A program made the translations under genes and the position numbers. The notes under the pieces were generated by a model. The model was given only the letters and a program-made list of their open reading frames with translations, made no database searches and was not told the origin of the DNA. A stretch of DNA of 58,743 nt, taken from UBA6244 sp041582875 (lineage in GTDB: Bacteria; Bacteroidota; Bacteroidia; Bacteroidales; F082). Shown here in pieces: positions 43,437-53,181 of this stretch. Positions within the stretch are counted from its first letter, which is position 1. Each line of letters opens with the position of its first letter. The DNA is taken from assembly GCA_041582875.1 (NCBI GenBank), contig JBFHGX010000007.1, positions 1 through 58,743 on the forward strand, in the 5' to 3' direction.

Positions 43437-45665
43437 ATGGAAACATTTTATTTGATTATCGTTGTGCTGCTCTTTTTGCTAGCAGCCTCTGATTTGATTG
43501 TTGGGGTCAGTAATGATGCCGTCAACTTTCTAAATTCGGCGATTGGAGCCAAGGTGGCTCCTTTCAAAATCATAATGCTTATTGCCGGGTTAGGTGTATT
43601 GGTGGGTAGTGTATTTTCATCAGGAATGATGGAAGTCGCCCGGAAAGGAATTTTTAATCCCGGAGAGTTTTACTTTTCCGAGATTATGTTGATATTTCTG
43701 GCCGTAATGGTGACTGATGTAATTTTACTCGACACCTACAATACTATCGGACTACCAACTTCTACTACAGTTTCCATTGTATTTGAATTGCTTGGTGCTG
43801 CCGTAGGTATGGCTACCATTAAGGTGATTATGAACGACAACATCACTTCGATTAGCCAATTTATCAACTCATCAAAGGCATTGGCTATTATATCAGGAAT
43901 TCTGCTTTCCGTTGTGGTGGCCTTTAGCGTGGGAGCAGTTATACAATACCTTATCAGGATTGTGTTTTCATTCAACTACCAGAAACGGATGAAGTATTTT
44001 GGAGCCATCTGGGGAGGCATTGCCTTCACAGCTTTAACCTACTTCATATTGATAAAAGGAGCAAAAGGCGCTTCATTTATGTCGAAAGAAACCGTGGATT
44101 ATTTCCAGCACAACAGCACCATGATTCTGTTATTCAGCTTTGTAGGCTGGACAGTGTTGTTACAGTTGTGTTATGCCATTTTCAAACTTAATATTTTGAA
44201 AGTAATTGTATTGGTTGGAACCTTTTCATTGGCGATGGCCTTTGCCGGAAACGACTTGGTTAATTTCATCGGCGTACCTTTGGCAGGATACAGCTCCTGG
44301 CAAATATTCAATGGCGCTGAAGGCGGAGTGGCCAATGATTTCTTAATGACCAGTTTAGCAGGCAAAGTACACACACCCATCTTGTTCCTTATTGGAGCTG
44401 GCATTGTTATGGTAATCACCTTGTTTACCTCCAAAAAAGCAAAAACAGTTGTAAAAACATCTCTCGACTTAAGTCGTCAGGAAGAAGGAGACGAACGCTT
44501 TAAGCCTAATTGGTTCTCAAAAGCTGTCGTGCGTTCATCAATGAATGCTAACAACTCCTTAAAAAGAATTCTTCCAAATAGTTTCATAAACGCCATAGAA
44601 AAACAATTTGAACCGGTAAAAGAAAAAGTTAAAGAAGCTGACCCACCTGCATTTGACTTAATTAGAGCATCTGTTAACTTAACTGTAGCCAGTGTTTTAA
44701 TTGCCATAGGTACTTCACTTAAATTACCCCTTTCCACAACCTATGTTACTTTTATGGTAGCCATGGGAACCTCATTATCTGACAAAGCGTGGGATCGCGA
44801 AAGTGCAGTTTATCGGATTTCAGGTGTATTGACTGTAATTGGAGGCTGGTTTTTAACTGCCCTCAGTGCATTTACACTGTCGTTAATTGTTGTGTACCTA
44901 TTTTACTATGGACAAATTTATGCCATTGGAGCTGTGATGATTTTGGTGGTATATCTGATATACAAATCACATACTTACCACACAAAGAGCGAAGCTACAG
45001 CAGGTGTCGACACCAAAGAAGTTCATGAGTTAACTGACGAGAATATTGGTGAGAAAACAGTAAAAACAGTTATTAAAAACCTTAAAAAAATTCTAAGTGC
45101 AACTGAGGGTATCGTTGTAGGTCTTGAAAAAGAAGACAGAAAATTATTAAAGAAAATTCAACGTGATCTTGATTCAACTACTGCTAAGACAAAATACCTT
45201 AAAGATCATATTACCGTGATTGTGGACAAGCTCAAAAAAGATTCCACCGACACTGCCTACTACTTTGTTCAAGTACTTGATTATATGCGCGAAATGCTTC
45301 ACGCTATTACGTATATCAATCGACCTGCAATGGAGCATATTGAGAACAACCATAAACCTTTTACTCCTGAGCAAATCAATGAACTTAAAGAACTGCAGAT
45401 ACGTTTAAGTAAATTGTTAAACCTGATTATCACCAGCATTCAATCGCGTGATTTCAGTCATCAGGAAAATATTCAATCGGTACTCAACGAATACCTGCAT
45501 TTAATTGAAAAGTATAATAAGAGTCAAATAGGCCGCATTAAAAATGCTACTTCAGGAACTAAAAACAGCATTTTGTTTTTAAACATCCTTAACGAAAGTA
45601 AGCATTTGGCTTTGATGGGATTTAATCTTTATAAATCGCAACGCGACTTTACCACCATAAAATAA
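43437..45665 (+). CDS. pit: PiT-family phosphate transporter with cytoplasmic PhoU-like tail
   Basis: The 742-residue protein imports inorganic phosphate (usually with H+ or Na+). The family motif occurs twice, as expected: ASDLIVGVSNDAVNFLNSAI near the N terminus and AMAFAGNDLVNFIGVPLAGY at about residue 265. About ten hydrophobic segments follow. From about residue 500 to the end there is a charged helical region (KTVIKNLKKILSATEGIVVG, DKLKKDSTDTAYYFVQVLDY) that resembles the PhoU-like tails of some bacterial transporters and is much longer than in the plain family. It could control uptake. A perfect bidirectional terminator follows. Confidence 0.88.
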   Translation: METFYLIIVVLLFLLAASDLIVGVSNDAVNFLNSAIGAKVAPFKIIMLIAGLGVLVGSVFSSGMMEVARKGIFNPGEFYFSEIMLIFLAVMVTDVILLDTYNTIGLPTSTTVSIVFELLGAAVGMATIKVIMNDNITSISQFINSSKALAIISGILLSVVVAFSVGAVIQYLIRIVFSFNYQKRMKYFGAIWGGIAFTALTYFILIKGAKGASFMSKETVDYFQHNSTMILLFSFVGWTVLLQLCYAIFKLNILKVIVLVGTFSLAMAFAGNDLVNFIGVPLAGYSSWQIFNGAEGGVANDFLMTSLAGKVHTPILFLIGAGIVMVITLFTSKKAKTVVKTSLDLSRQEEGDERFKPNWFSKAVVRSSMNANNSLKRILPNSFINAIEKQFEPVKEKVKEADPPAFDLIRASVNLTVASVLIAIGTSLKLPLSTTYVTFMVAMGTSLSDKAWDRESAVYRISGVLTVIGGWFLTALSAFTLSLIVVYLFYYGQIYAIGAVMILVVYLIYKSHTYHTKSEATAGVDTKEVHELTDENIGEKTVKTVIKNLKKILSATEGIVVGLEKEDRKLLKKIQRDLDSTTAKTKYLKDHITVIVDKLKKDSTDTAYYFVQVLDYMREMLHAITYINRPAMEHIENNHKPFTPEQINELKELQIRLSKLLNLIITSIQSRDFSHQENIQSVLNEYLHLIEKYNKSQIGRIKNATSGTKNSILFLNILNESKHLALMGFNLYKSQRDFTTIK

Positions 45666-45680
45666 GGTAAAATCACACAC

Positions 45681-45712
45681 AAAAAAGGCCGCTTAAAAAC
45701 GGCCTTTTTTTT
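45681..45712 (+). terminator. Bidirectional terminator between pit and prmC
   Basis: GGCCG pairs with CGGCC around CTTAAAAA, flanked by A6 and T8 runs, so it can act on both strands. Confidence 0.88.
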
Positions 45713-46574
45713 ATGCTTTTACTGCTCTTATAAATCGAGGTTTCCTGTTCAGGTCATTTTGCAGCTGAATATCCACAAAATTCATGTTTTCGAGAAGTAC
45801 AACCATTTCATTTCCTAATTGCTCGTTAATTTCAAAGTAAATACGACCACCTTTTAAAAGACCTGAACTCGACTGATTGAGAATAGCTCGATAAAAATGA
45901 AGTGGATTTTCATCAGAAACAAATAACGCGCTATGCGGCTCATAATCCAGTACATTGGGCTGCATCAATGATTGCTCACTTTGAAGCACATATGGCGGAT
46001 TACTGACAATCACATCAAAAGAAGATTGCGAAGAAACCAGTGCTTGGTTCATGTCCGCAACAAAAAACGAAACCTCCAAACTATTGAACTCTGCATTTGA
46101 TTTAGCAACTTCAATGGCTTTTTCACTTTTGTCGTAGGCACAAACTTTTGATTCAGGCCATCCCTGCTTTAAAGCCAGTGCAATACAACCACTACCTGTA
46201 CCTGCATCCAATACTGATAAATCTTTTTTGCGTTCCATTTTCATCATCCAATCAACCAATTGCTCCGTTTCCGGACGTGGAATAAGCACATCGGGAGTAA
46301 CCTGCAATGTTAAGTTCATAAAAGGTACTTTCCCGACAATATACTGAACAGGTTTATAACGTTTTAACTCCTTATTCGCAAAATGCAATTTGAGCATTTC
46401 CGATTCTGATAATCTCCAGTCAGGAGTCATGGCTATCCGCGTTCTCGTGGCACCAAAGAAGTCCTCTACCAGCCAATATATCATGGTTGTAGCCTCCTCT
46501 CGTTCGTAGTAATTTTCAAGATCAGCAATATAACTGTCGATCATATGAGTCAAAAGATTGTCTTTAAATTTCAT
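45711..46574 (-). CDS. prmC: Peptide chain release factor glutamine methyltransferase PrmC
   Basis: PrmC methylates the glutamine of the GGQ motif of release factors. The 287-residue protein has an N-terminal helical part with KRYKPVQYIVGKVPFMN, the SAM motif SVLDAGTGSGCIALAL, and the signature VIVSNPPYVLQSEQSLM (NPPY motif, about residues 183-199), with DVLIPRPETEQLVDW before it. Length is normal. No prfA is adjacent. Divergent from the NTPase gene 80 nt away. Confidence 0.95.
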   Translation of the reverse strand: MKFKDNLLTHMIDSYIADLENYYEREEATTMIYWLVEDFFGATRTRIAMTPDWRLSESEMLKLHFANKELKRYKPVQYIVGKVPFMNLTLQVTPDVLIPRPETEQLVDWMMKMERKKDLSVLDAGTGSGCIALALKQGWPESKVCAYDKSEKAIEVAKSNAEFNSLEVSFFVADMNQALVSSQSSFDVIVSNPPYVLQSEQSLMQPNVLDYEPHSALFVSDENPLHFYRAILNQSSSGLLKGGRIYFEINEQLGNEMVVLLENMNFVDIQLQNDLNRKPRFIRAVKA

Positions 46575-46654
46575 TTGACAAAGGACTGAATTTTATCTTT
46601 ATTCAGGATAAAATGTTTTATATTCGCTCAAATATTTTTGACAAAAGAAACTCT

Positions 46655-47191
46655 ATGTCCGACAATATAATACTTACCGGTATTCAAAATGGAGGAAAAA
46701 CCACAAAACTATTGAGCCTATATCAAAAACTAAAAGAGAGAAATGTTTCTGTGGGGGGATTTGCTGCTCCAGGAATTTGGGAGAACGATCAGAAAATAGG
46801 GTTTAACCTACTCAACCTCCAAAATGGACAATCCTCACTTCTTGCCACCATCATTCCCAATAAGGACTTCATTAAACTGGGTAAATTCTATTTCAATCCT
46901 GAAACGCTTAATTACGGTAATAAAATTCTTAAAGATTCACTTTATCAGGACCAGCAAATTACGTTTATCGATGAGATTGGTAAATTCGAATTAATGGGTT
47001 TTATGTGGCACGACTCATTCGAACACCTTTTGAAAATCAATAAAAAGCCATTAATAGCGGTTGTCAGGGCCCATTTATTGACACAAATAATGAAAAATTA
47101 TCAATTAAATACTGCCAGAGTGTTTGTGCTTAATTCTGATGATAATCTCATTATTAACAGACTATTAAACAGAAATCACAATGATATTTAA
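46655..47191 (+). CDS. THEP1-like P-loop NTPase
   Basis: From ATG 46655 the product has 178 residues (ATG 46613 would add 14). A P-loop NIILTGIQNGGKTTKLLSLY starts the protein and ITFIDEIGKFELMG gives Walker B, with the order of the nucleoside-triphosphatase THEP1 family. VSVGGFAAPGIWENDQKIGF and IAVVRAHLLTQIMKNYQL fit that family. It has no membrane segment. Members hydrolyse a range of nucleotides and their roles are poorly known. In Bacteroidota similar NTPases sit near metal-cofactor genes, but no such neighbour is visible here. A 119-nt gap precedes the large kinase. Confidence 0.8.
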   Translation: MSDNIILTGIQNGGKTTKLLSLYQKLKERNVSVGGFAAPGIWENDQKIGFNLLNLQNGQSSLLATIIPNKDFIKLGKFYFNPETLNYGNKILKDSLYQDQQITFIDEIGKFELMGFMWHDSFEHLLKINKKPLIAVVRAHLLTQIMKNYQLNTARVFVLNSDDNLIINRLLNRNHNDI

Positions 47192-47252
47192 TGCATAAAC
47201 AAATGGAGACTCAATGCAAAAACACATCGCAAATGACCGCCGTATAAAAAAT

Positions 47253-47274
47253 ATCCTAACTTTACAGGATAATT
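47253..47274 (+). other. Short inverted repeat upstream of the large kinase
   Basis: TATCCT and AGGATA flank AACTTTAC, a 6-bp inverted repeat around a -7-like TAACTTTA, 37-58 nt before the ATG at 47311. It could be an operator, but the evidence is only the pairing. Confidence 0.35.
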
Positions 47275-47310
47275 AAAAGCTCATTATCCCATTGTTAAAT
47301 AAGGATTCTT

Positions 47311-50300
47311 ATGCTTAATAAAGGAATTAGAAATTTTAAAACCACGCTACGAGCCAAGTTGCTGGTTTACATACTCACTCCCACCATTCTTATTTTTTCA
47401 GGAACACTTACCTACATCATCCTTAAGAGTAAGAACATGGCGGTTGAAAAAGCCGAAAATTATGTAAATGCAACAGCACGCGAATCCGCCAATATTGTTA
47501 AAGGAAAACTGGATAGCGACATGTCAACACTTCGGACAATTGCAACGGTTTACCAAGGATATCCTACAGCCAATGAAAATAGAAGGAATACTGTTTTTGA
47601 TCCCATACTAGAAAAAGTACTGCTTGAAAACCCTCAATTTATTTCTGTTTGGACAAGCTGGGAAAACAGTGCTATTGTTCCCGGATATCAACTCAAAAAC
47701 GGCAGAAAACGCATTACCTATATCAACGATCTTTCAGGTGTGCGACAAACGATAGAATCCCTAGAATCAGATGGGGTCTCAACAGGAGGCGTTTATTACG
47801 ACATAAAAACAAATCCACGCGAGTTCATGACAGAACCCTATTTCTTCTCTTACAAGGGTCAGGAAAGTGTGCGATTTTTAGAAACAAGTGCTTGTATCCC
47901 TATTATGTACGACAACAAATTTGCAGGGTTAGTAGGAGCAGATATTCAGATTAGTCGGTTCTATGATCTTATCTCTGAAATAAAACCTTTTGCAGGAAGT
48001 CATACCATAATGGTATCAAACAACGGGACCATCATTGCCTGCATGGATCCCCAATATGAAAACACTAATATTAGTGATCTTCCTTTGGTAAAAAAATCAG
48101 GTTTAAATATCATGGACAGTTTGTCTACCGGCAGTGCATTTAGTTTTAATGACGTTTCAAATCCAAATGCCCCCAATTATGTGTCTTTTGTTCCATTCCA
48201 CATCGGACGTCTCGATTATCATTGGTATATTGCCATTGTCGTTCCCAAACAAACCATCACACAGGAAGTAAACACAAATTCACTGATATCATTGCTTATA
48301 GGCGGGTTTGGCATTTTAATAATAGCTTTGTTGATTTACCTGATTGCCAACAAAATAACAACACCACTTAAGAAAACAACTCACGAACTTAATGTACTTT
48401 CAAGCGGAGCTATTGATCAGGTAAATGAAATAAATATTACGACCCATGATGAGCTTTCAGAAATGGGAGAGGCAATGAATAAACTTGTTGATTCATTAAA
48501 GAAGAGTGCGGGATTTGCAAGGAACATTGGTAGAGGAAACTATGACAAACCCTTTACTTCATTAGGCAGCGTTGATGTGCTAGGAAACTCCCTCCTACAA
48601 ATGAGAGAAAGTCTGGTGAAACTTCGCCAAAAGAATACCGAGAATAATTGGAAACAGGAATCGTTGGTTGAGATTAGCGAATTGCTTCAAGGCGAAAAAA
48701 CAGTTAGTGATCTTGGAAATCAAGTTCTTTCAAAGCTTTCCAACATTTTGAACATTCAAGTTGGAGCCATCTATATAGAGGATGATGACTACTACAAACT
48801 TGTCAGTTCCCATGCCTATTTCAATCGAAAATCTGGAGACAATCGTTTTAAACTTGGGGAAGGACTTGTGGGACAGGCCGCCTTGGAAAAGAACACCATT
48901 TTATTTAATGAAATTCCGGAGGACTACATTATTATTAAATCGGGGTTGGGTGAAACCAAACCAAAGCGAATTCTTATCGTACCCCTGATCTTTAAAAAGA
49001 AAACTGTTGCTGTTCTTGAATTAGCAGGCATAGAAGAATTTTCTCCTCAAAAACTTGATCTCATCACTCAAATATCTGAAAATTTAGCTATTGCCTTCAA
49101 CTCTATCAAGGTAAATACCGAGATGAAGATCCTTTTAAACAAAACTCAGGAGCAAGCTGAAGAATTACGTGCTCAACAGGAAGAGCTTCTTGAATCGAAT
49201 AAGGTTTTAGAAGAAAAAACAGGAGCGCTTCGGGTGTCAGAGGAGGAACTCCAACAACAACAAGAGGAACTTAGGGTTACGAACGAAGAACTCATTGAGA
49301 AAACCAAGTCGCTTGAACAACAGAAATCAAGCATCAGCGAAAAGAATTTGGCGCTTGAGAATGCCCGTGACGATTTGGAGCGCCAAGCTAAGGAATTGGC
49401 CATAGCAAGTAAGTACAAAAGTGAATTTTTGGCCAACATGTCGCATGAATTGCGTACACCGCTGAATAGCTTGCTTATTCTATCGGATAACCTGGCAGAG
49501 AACAAAGGCGAAAACTTAACTCCTGATCAGGTTGAGTCAGCCCAGATAATTTACAAAAGCGGAACCGACCTGCTGCACATGATCAATGACATCCTTGATT
49601 TAAGCAAAATTGAATCCGGTAAAATGACGCTTAATATTGAACCTGTAAGCATTAAAGAAATATCCAATACTATCTTCCATTATTTCAAACATGTTACAGA
49701 ACAAAAAGGTCTTAAATTTAACATTGACATTGAGGATAGTATTCCCCTAAAGGTAGACACCGACCAGCAAAAGGTGGAACAAATTCTTAAGAATTTCATG
49801 TCGAATGCCATAAAATTCACCTCTAAAGGGAGTGTAGATCTTCGATTTGGGTCTACAGACGTTACTACCGTTTTAAGAACACCGGGTCTTACAGCAAAAA
49901 ACACCATTGCTATTTCGGTAACTGATTCAGGAATAGGAATCCCAGAAGATAAGCAAATGGAAATATTTGAAGCTTTTAAACAAGCTGATGGAAGTATTTC
50001 CAGGAAATTCGGAGGTACTGGTCTCGGACTTTCCATTTCCAGAGAATTAGCAAAACTCCTGGGAGGTGAAATCCAACTTCAAAGTACTCATGGTGTAGGT
50101 TCTACATTTACTTTTTATATTCCATGCGATGCACCCAAGGCTAGTTCCAAGCAGAAAGAAGAAAAACAACCCATTGCAAAAACTACGAATCGACCAGTCA
50201 CAGAAGAAAAGGAAGTTACTAAGCTAGAAGTAAGTGATTCTCAAATACCTCTAATAGTTCATGATTTTATTCCTGACGACCTAGACACATGGAAGCCAGG

Positions 50301-51471
50301 AGACAAGGTTATTGTTGTAATTGAAGACGACCCTAATTTTGCCAAAATTCTAGTGAAACAATGTCAGGAAAGAGGGTTTAAAGCTATCGCTAGTGACACA
50401 GGAGAGCATGGTTATGAATTGGCTGTAAAAACAGAACCTTCAGCCATAATTCTGGATATCAATCTACCAGGAATTAATGGATGGAAAGTTCTCGACCTGT
50501 TAAAAGACAATCCATCAACACGTCATATTCCGGTACATATTATGTCAGGTGAAGACGAAACCATTATGAGTTCGAGCAAAGGAGCCATTGGTTACCTAAC
50601 AAAACCTGCTAAAAAACAAGATCTTGAGGTAGCTTTCAATAGAATTAACGATTTTGTCAGTAAAAAAGTCAGCAACTTGCTTGTCGTTGAAGACGATGCC
50701 AACCTAAGAAAATCCATTAAAGTACTCATTGGTGACGATGACGTACACATTACAGATGCCACCAATGGTACTGAAGCGTTGAAATTGCTTTCCGAAAATA
50801 CTTACGAATGCATGATCCTTGATCTAGGGCTTACCGACATGACAGGTTTTGAACTGATCGAGAAAATTGAAGCTTCCTCCATTAAAAAGCCACCTATCAT
50901 TATATATACTGGAAAGGATTTAAGTAAAGAGGAAAATGATTTGCTCCAGAAATATGCTGAAACCATTATCATAAAAGGAGTAAAATCAGAAGAGCGATTG
51001 CTTGACGAAACTGCCCTGTTCATGCACAGGGTAATCTCAGAGATGCCTCAGAATAAGCAAAAAATGATTCAGAAAATACATAGCAAAACCGATCATTTTA
51101 AAGATAAAAAAGTACTTATCGTAGATGACGATATGCGGAATATCTTTGCGCTCACCAAGGTTCTGTCAGAACAAGGCATGAAAATCTCGAGAGCAGATAA
51201 CGGCCAAGCTGCACTTGATATTCTGGAAAAAGATCGTATTTTTGATATCTTACTTATCGACATCATGATGCCCATTATGGATGGATACGAAACGATTGGA
51301 AGAATTAGGAAAATGGAGGCTTTCAGAAAAACCCCTATAATTGCACTTACCGCAAAAGCAATGAAGGAAGACCGTCAGAAATGTATTGATGCAGGAGCCA
51401 GTGATTATATGGCTAAGCCTTTGAATATTGAAAAACTTTTGTCGCTGTTACGTGTTTGGTTGTATAGATAA
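47311..51471 (+). CDS. Large hybrid histidine kinase: Cache-HAMP-GAF-HK-REC3
   Basis: The 1386-residue protein has a TM segment (about residues 18-38), a periplasmic Cache-like domain of about 290 residues, a second TM (LISLLIGGFGILIIALLIYL), a HAMP region and a GAF domain (EISELLQGEKTVSDLGNQVL, with RILIVPLIFKKKTVAVLEL). A long coiled coil rich in EELLESNK/EELQQQQEEL joins the HisKA domain (FLANMSHELRTPLNSL, His-712) and the ATPase domain (GTGLGLSISRELAKLLGGEI). Three receiver domains follow, with Asp at 1049 (AIILDINLPGINGW), 1171 (MILDLGLTDMTGF) and 1317 (ILLIDIMMPIMDGY). It senses an external ligand and a cytoplasmic signal. The next kinase gene begins 2 nt after the stop. Confidence 0.93.
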   Translation: MLNKGIRNFKTTLRAKLLVYILTPTILIFSGTLTYIILKSKNMAVEKAENYVNATARESANIVKGKLDSDMSTLRTIATVYQGYPTANENRRNTVFDPILEKVLLENPQFISVWTSWENSAIVPGYQLKNGRKRITYINDLSGVRQTIESLESDGVSTGGVYYDIKTNPREFMTEPYFFSYKGQESVRFLETSACIPIMYDNKFAGLVGADIQISRFYDLISEIKPFAGSHTIMVSNNGTIIACMDPQYENTNISDLPLVKKSGLNIMDSLSTGSAFSFNDVSNPNAPNYVSFVPFHIGRLDYHWYIAIVVPKQTITQEVNTNSLISLLIGGFGILIIALLIYLIANKITTPLKKTTHELNVLSSGAIDQVNEINITTHDELSEMGEAMNKLVDSLKKSAGFARNIGRGNYDKPFTSLGSVDVLGNSLLQMRESLVKLRQKNTENNWKQESLVEISELLQGEKTVSDLGNQVLSKLSNILNIQVGAIYIEDDDYYKLVSSHAYFNRKSGDNRFKLGEGLVGQAALEKNTILFNEIPEDYIIIKSGLGETKPKRILIVPLIFKKKTVAVLELAGIEEFSPQKLDLITQISENLAIAFNSIKVNTEMKILLNKTQEQAEELRAQQEELLESNKVLEEKTGALRVSEEELQQQQEELRVTNEELIEKTKSLEQQKSSISEKNLALENARDDLERQAKELAIASKYKSEFLANMSHELRTPLNSLLILSDNLAENKGENLTPDQVESAQIIYKSGTDLLHMINDILDLSKIESGKMTLNIEPVSIKEISNTIFHYFKHVTEQKGLKFNIDIEDSIPLKVDTDQQKVEQILKNFMSNAIKFTSKGSVDLRFGSTDVTTVLRTPGLTAKNTIAISVTDSGIGIPEDKQMEIFEAFKQADGSISRKFGGTGLGLSISRELAKLLGGEIQLQSTHGVGSTFTFYIPCDAPKASSKQKEEKQPIAKTTNRPVTEEKEVTKLEVSDSQIPLIVHDFIPDDLDTWKPGDKVIVVIEDDPNFAKILVKQCQERGFKAIASDTGEHGYELAVKTEPSAIILDINLPGINGWKVLDLLKDNPSTRHIPVHIMSGEDETIMSSSKGAIGYLTKPAKKQDLEVAFNRINDFVSKKVSNLLVVEDDANLRKSIKVLIGDDDVHITDATNGTEALKLLSENTYECMILDLGLTDMTGFELIEKIEASSIKKPPIIIYTGKDLSKEENDLLQKYAETIIIKGVKSEERLLDETALFMHRVISEMPQNKQKMIQKIHSKTDHFKDKKVLIVDDDMRNIFALTKVLSEQGMKISRADNGQAALDILEKDRIFDILLIDIMMPIMDGYETIGRIRKMEAFRKTPIIALTAKAMKEDRQKCIDAGASDYMAKPLNIEKLLSLLRVWLYR

Positions 51472-51473
51472 TT

Positions 51474-53063
51474 ATGGACAAAAAGCCCAAAATACTCATC
51501 GTAGACGATAAATTTGAAAATCTGGTGGCTCTTGAAACGCTACTCAGAGAAAGCAATGTTGAATTTGTTCGGGCATTGTCTGGAAATGAAGCTCTGGCTG
51601 CCACTTTAAAACACGAATTTGCCTTGGCTATCATGGATGTTCAAATGCCGGATATGGATGGCTATGAAACCGTTGAACTCATCCATAACGATCCAGACAT
51701 CAACTATTTTCCTGTCATTTTTGTATCAGCCATTTACAATGATGACAAATACATTATTAAAGGTATTGAGACCGGCGCGGTGGATTTTATTCTTAAACCC
51801 ATTGTTCCTCAGGTACTAAGAGGCAAAGTAAAGGTTTTTCTTGATTTATATGAACAAAAACAATTGTTACAAAGTTCAAATCTGGAATTGCAAAAGGCAA
51901 AAGAAGTAGCCGAAAAAAGCAATGTATTAAAATCACTTTTTTTAGCAACTATGTCCCACGAAATAAGAACTCCCATGAATGGGATTCTGGGTGTTACCGA
52001 ACTACTCAAACAAACACCACTCACGCAGGAACAGCTTGATTTACTGAATATCATGTCCATCTCTGGAGAAAATCTATTATCCATCATTAACGACATTCTG
52101 GACATTTCGAAAATAGAATCGGGTATGGTCACACTGGAGAATATCCAGTTCGACCTGAAAAAACTAGTCTCAGACGTAATTACTTTGCTCAGCATAAGGG
52201 CGTCCGACCAGCAAAACGTATTGTCGTTTGAATTGCCCGATATCGTCCCCCCAAATATTTGTGGCGATCCGTTAAGGTTAAAACAGATCATTATTAATCT
52301 GGTGAACAATGCCATAAAGTTCACAAAACAAGGTCGGGTATCGCTAAAGGTTATCTTTTTAGAAGAATCCCCCGATCATTATCGACTGAAATTCGAAGTT
52401 ACTGATACCGGAATTGGCATTTCAAAGAGTGAAATCTCCAAGCTATTCAAGTCGTTCTCCCAGGTAAATCAATCTACGCAAAGAGAATATGGTGGAACCG
52501 GACTTGGACTTGCCATCGCAAAAAATTTAACCGAATTAATGCATGGTAAAATTGGCGTTGAAAGTACTCCTGGGGTTGGATCAACATTCTGGTTCACAGC
52601 ACAATTCAACAAATCACCAAGTACTGTGGCTAAACCAGAGCCTCCTCCTTCCGAAGTAAAAAGTGAGGAACATACAAGCGATGTTTTATTAGAGAATGTT
52701 AAAATCCTATTGATTGAAGACAATATCATTAACCAAAAGGTGGCTAAAGGAATTTTAGCCAATTTGGGTTTTAACATTTCAATTGCCAACAATGGAGCAC
52801 TCGGATTAGAATCATACATAGCTGAACCAGTAGACATCATCCTCATGGACATTCAAATGCCGATTATGGATGGGTTTACAGCTACTCGCAAAATTCGTGA
52901 ATTTGAGCAAGAATCTGGACGAGACAAATGCTTCATCGTTGCACTAACTGCCAATGCACTTAAAGAGGACATGGAAAAATGTTTTGAGGTGGGCATGAAT
53001 GATTTTCTCACCAAACCATTTAAATCGGAGGATATTCAAAGAGTGCTCGAGCACTTCCATTAA
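51474..53063 (+). CDS. Hybrid kinase with N- and C-terminal receivers
   Basis: This 529-residue protein is soluble. It starts with a receiver (PKILIVDDKFENLVALETLL, Asp-55 in LAIMDVQMPDMDG), then a short coiled coil, HisKA (FLATMSHEIRTPMNGILG, His-162), an ATPase core (NLVNNAIKFTKQGRVSL, DTGIGISKSEISKLFKSF, GGTGLGLAIAKNLTELMHG) and a second receiver (Asp-459 in IILMDIQMPIMDGFTA, with Lys in NDFLTKPFKSEDI). It lies 2 nt after the 1386-residue kinase, so both are made together, and it may receive phosphate from that kinase. No DNA-binding output is present in either. Confidence 0.93.
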   Translation: MDKKPKILIVDDKFENLVALETLLRESNVEFVRALSGNEALAATLKHEFALAIMDVQMPDMDGYETVELIHNDPDINYFPVIFVSAIYNDDKYIIKGIETGAVDFILKPIVPQVLRGKVKVFLDLYEQKQLLQSSNLELQKAKEVAEKSNVLKSLFLATMSHEIRTPMNGILGVTELLKQTPLTQEQLDLLNIMSISGENLLSIINDILDISKIESGMVTLENIQFDLKKLVSDVITLLSIRASDQQNVLSFELPDIVPPNICGDPLRLKQIIINLVNNAIKFTKQGRVSLKVIFLEESPDHYRLKFEVTDTGIGISKSEISKLFKSFSQVNQSTQREYGGTGLGLAIAKNLTELMHGKIGVESTPGVGSTFWFTAQFNKSPSTVAKPEPPPSEVKSEEHTSDVLLENVKILLIEDNIINQKVAKGILANLGFNISIANNGALGLESYIAEPVDIILMDIQMPIMDGFTATRKIREFEQESGRDKCFIVALTANALKEDMEKCFEVGMNDFLTKPFKSEDIQRVLEHFH

Positions 53064-53181
53064 TGAAATTTGATATAAAATTTCGGCTTTAATCTCATTT
53101 TATTTCATAAAAACACTTTTCATTTGGTGTAATTAGTTAAATTGACTTAATTTAGCACACTTTATTAAAAGGATCTAAAAA

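Noticed and set aside
49173..52852. Many long minus-strand frames opposite the kinases
   Set aside because: They mirror the coiled-coil and kinase codons on the plus strand and are compositional shadows.
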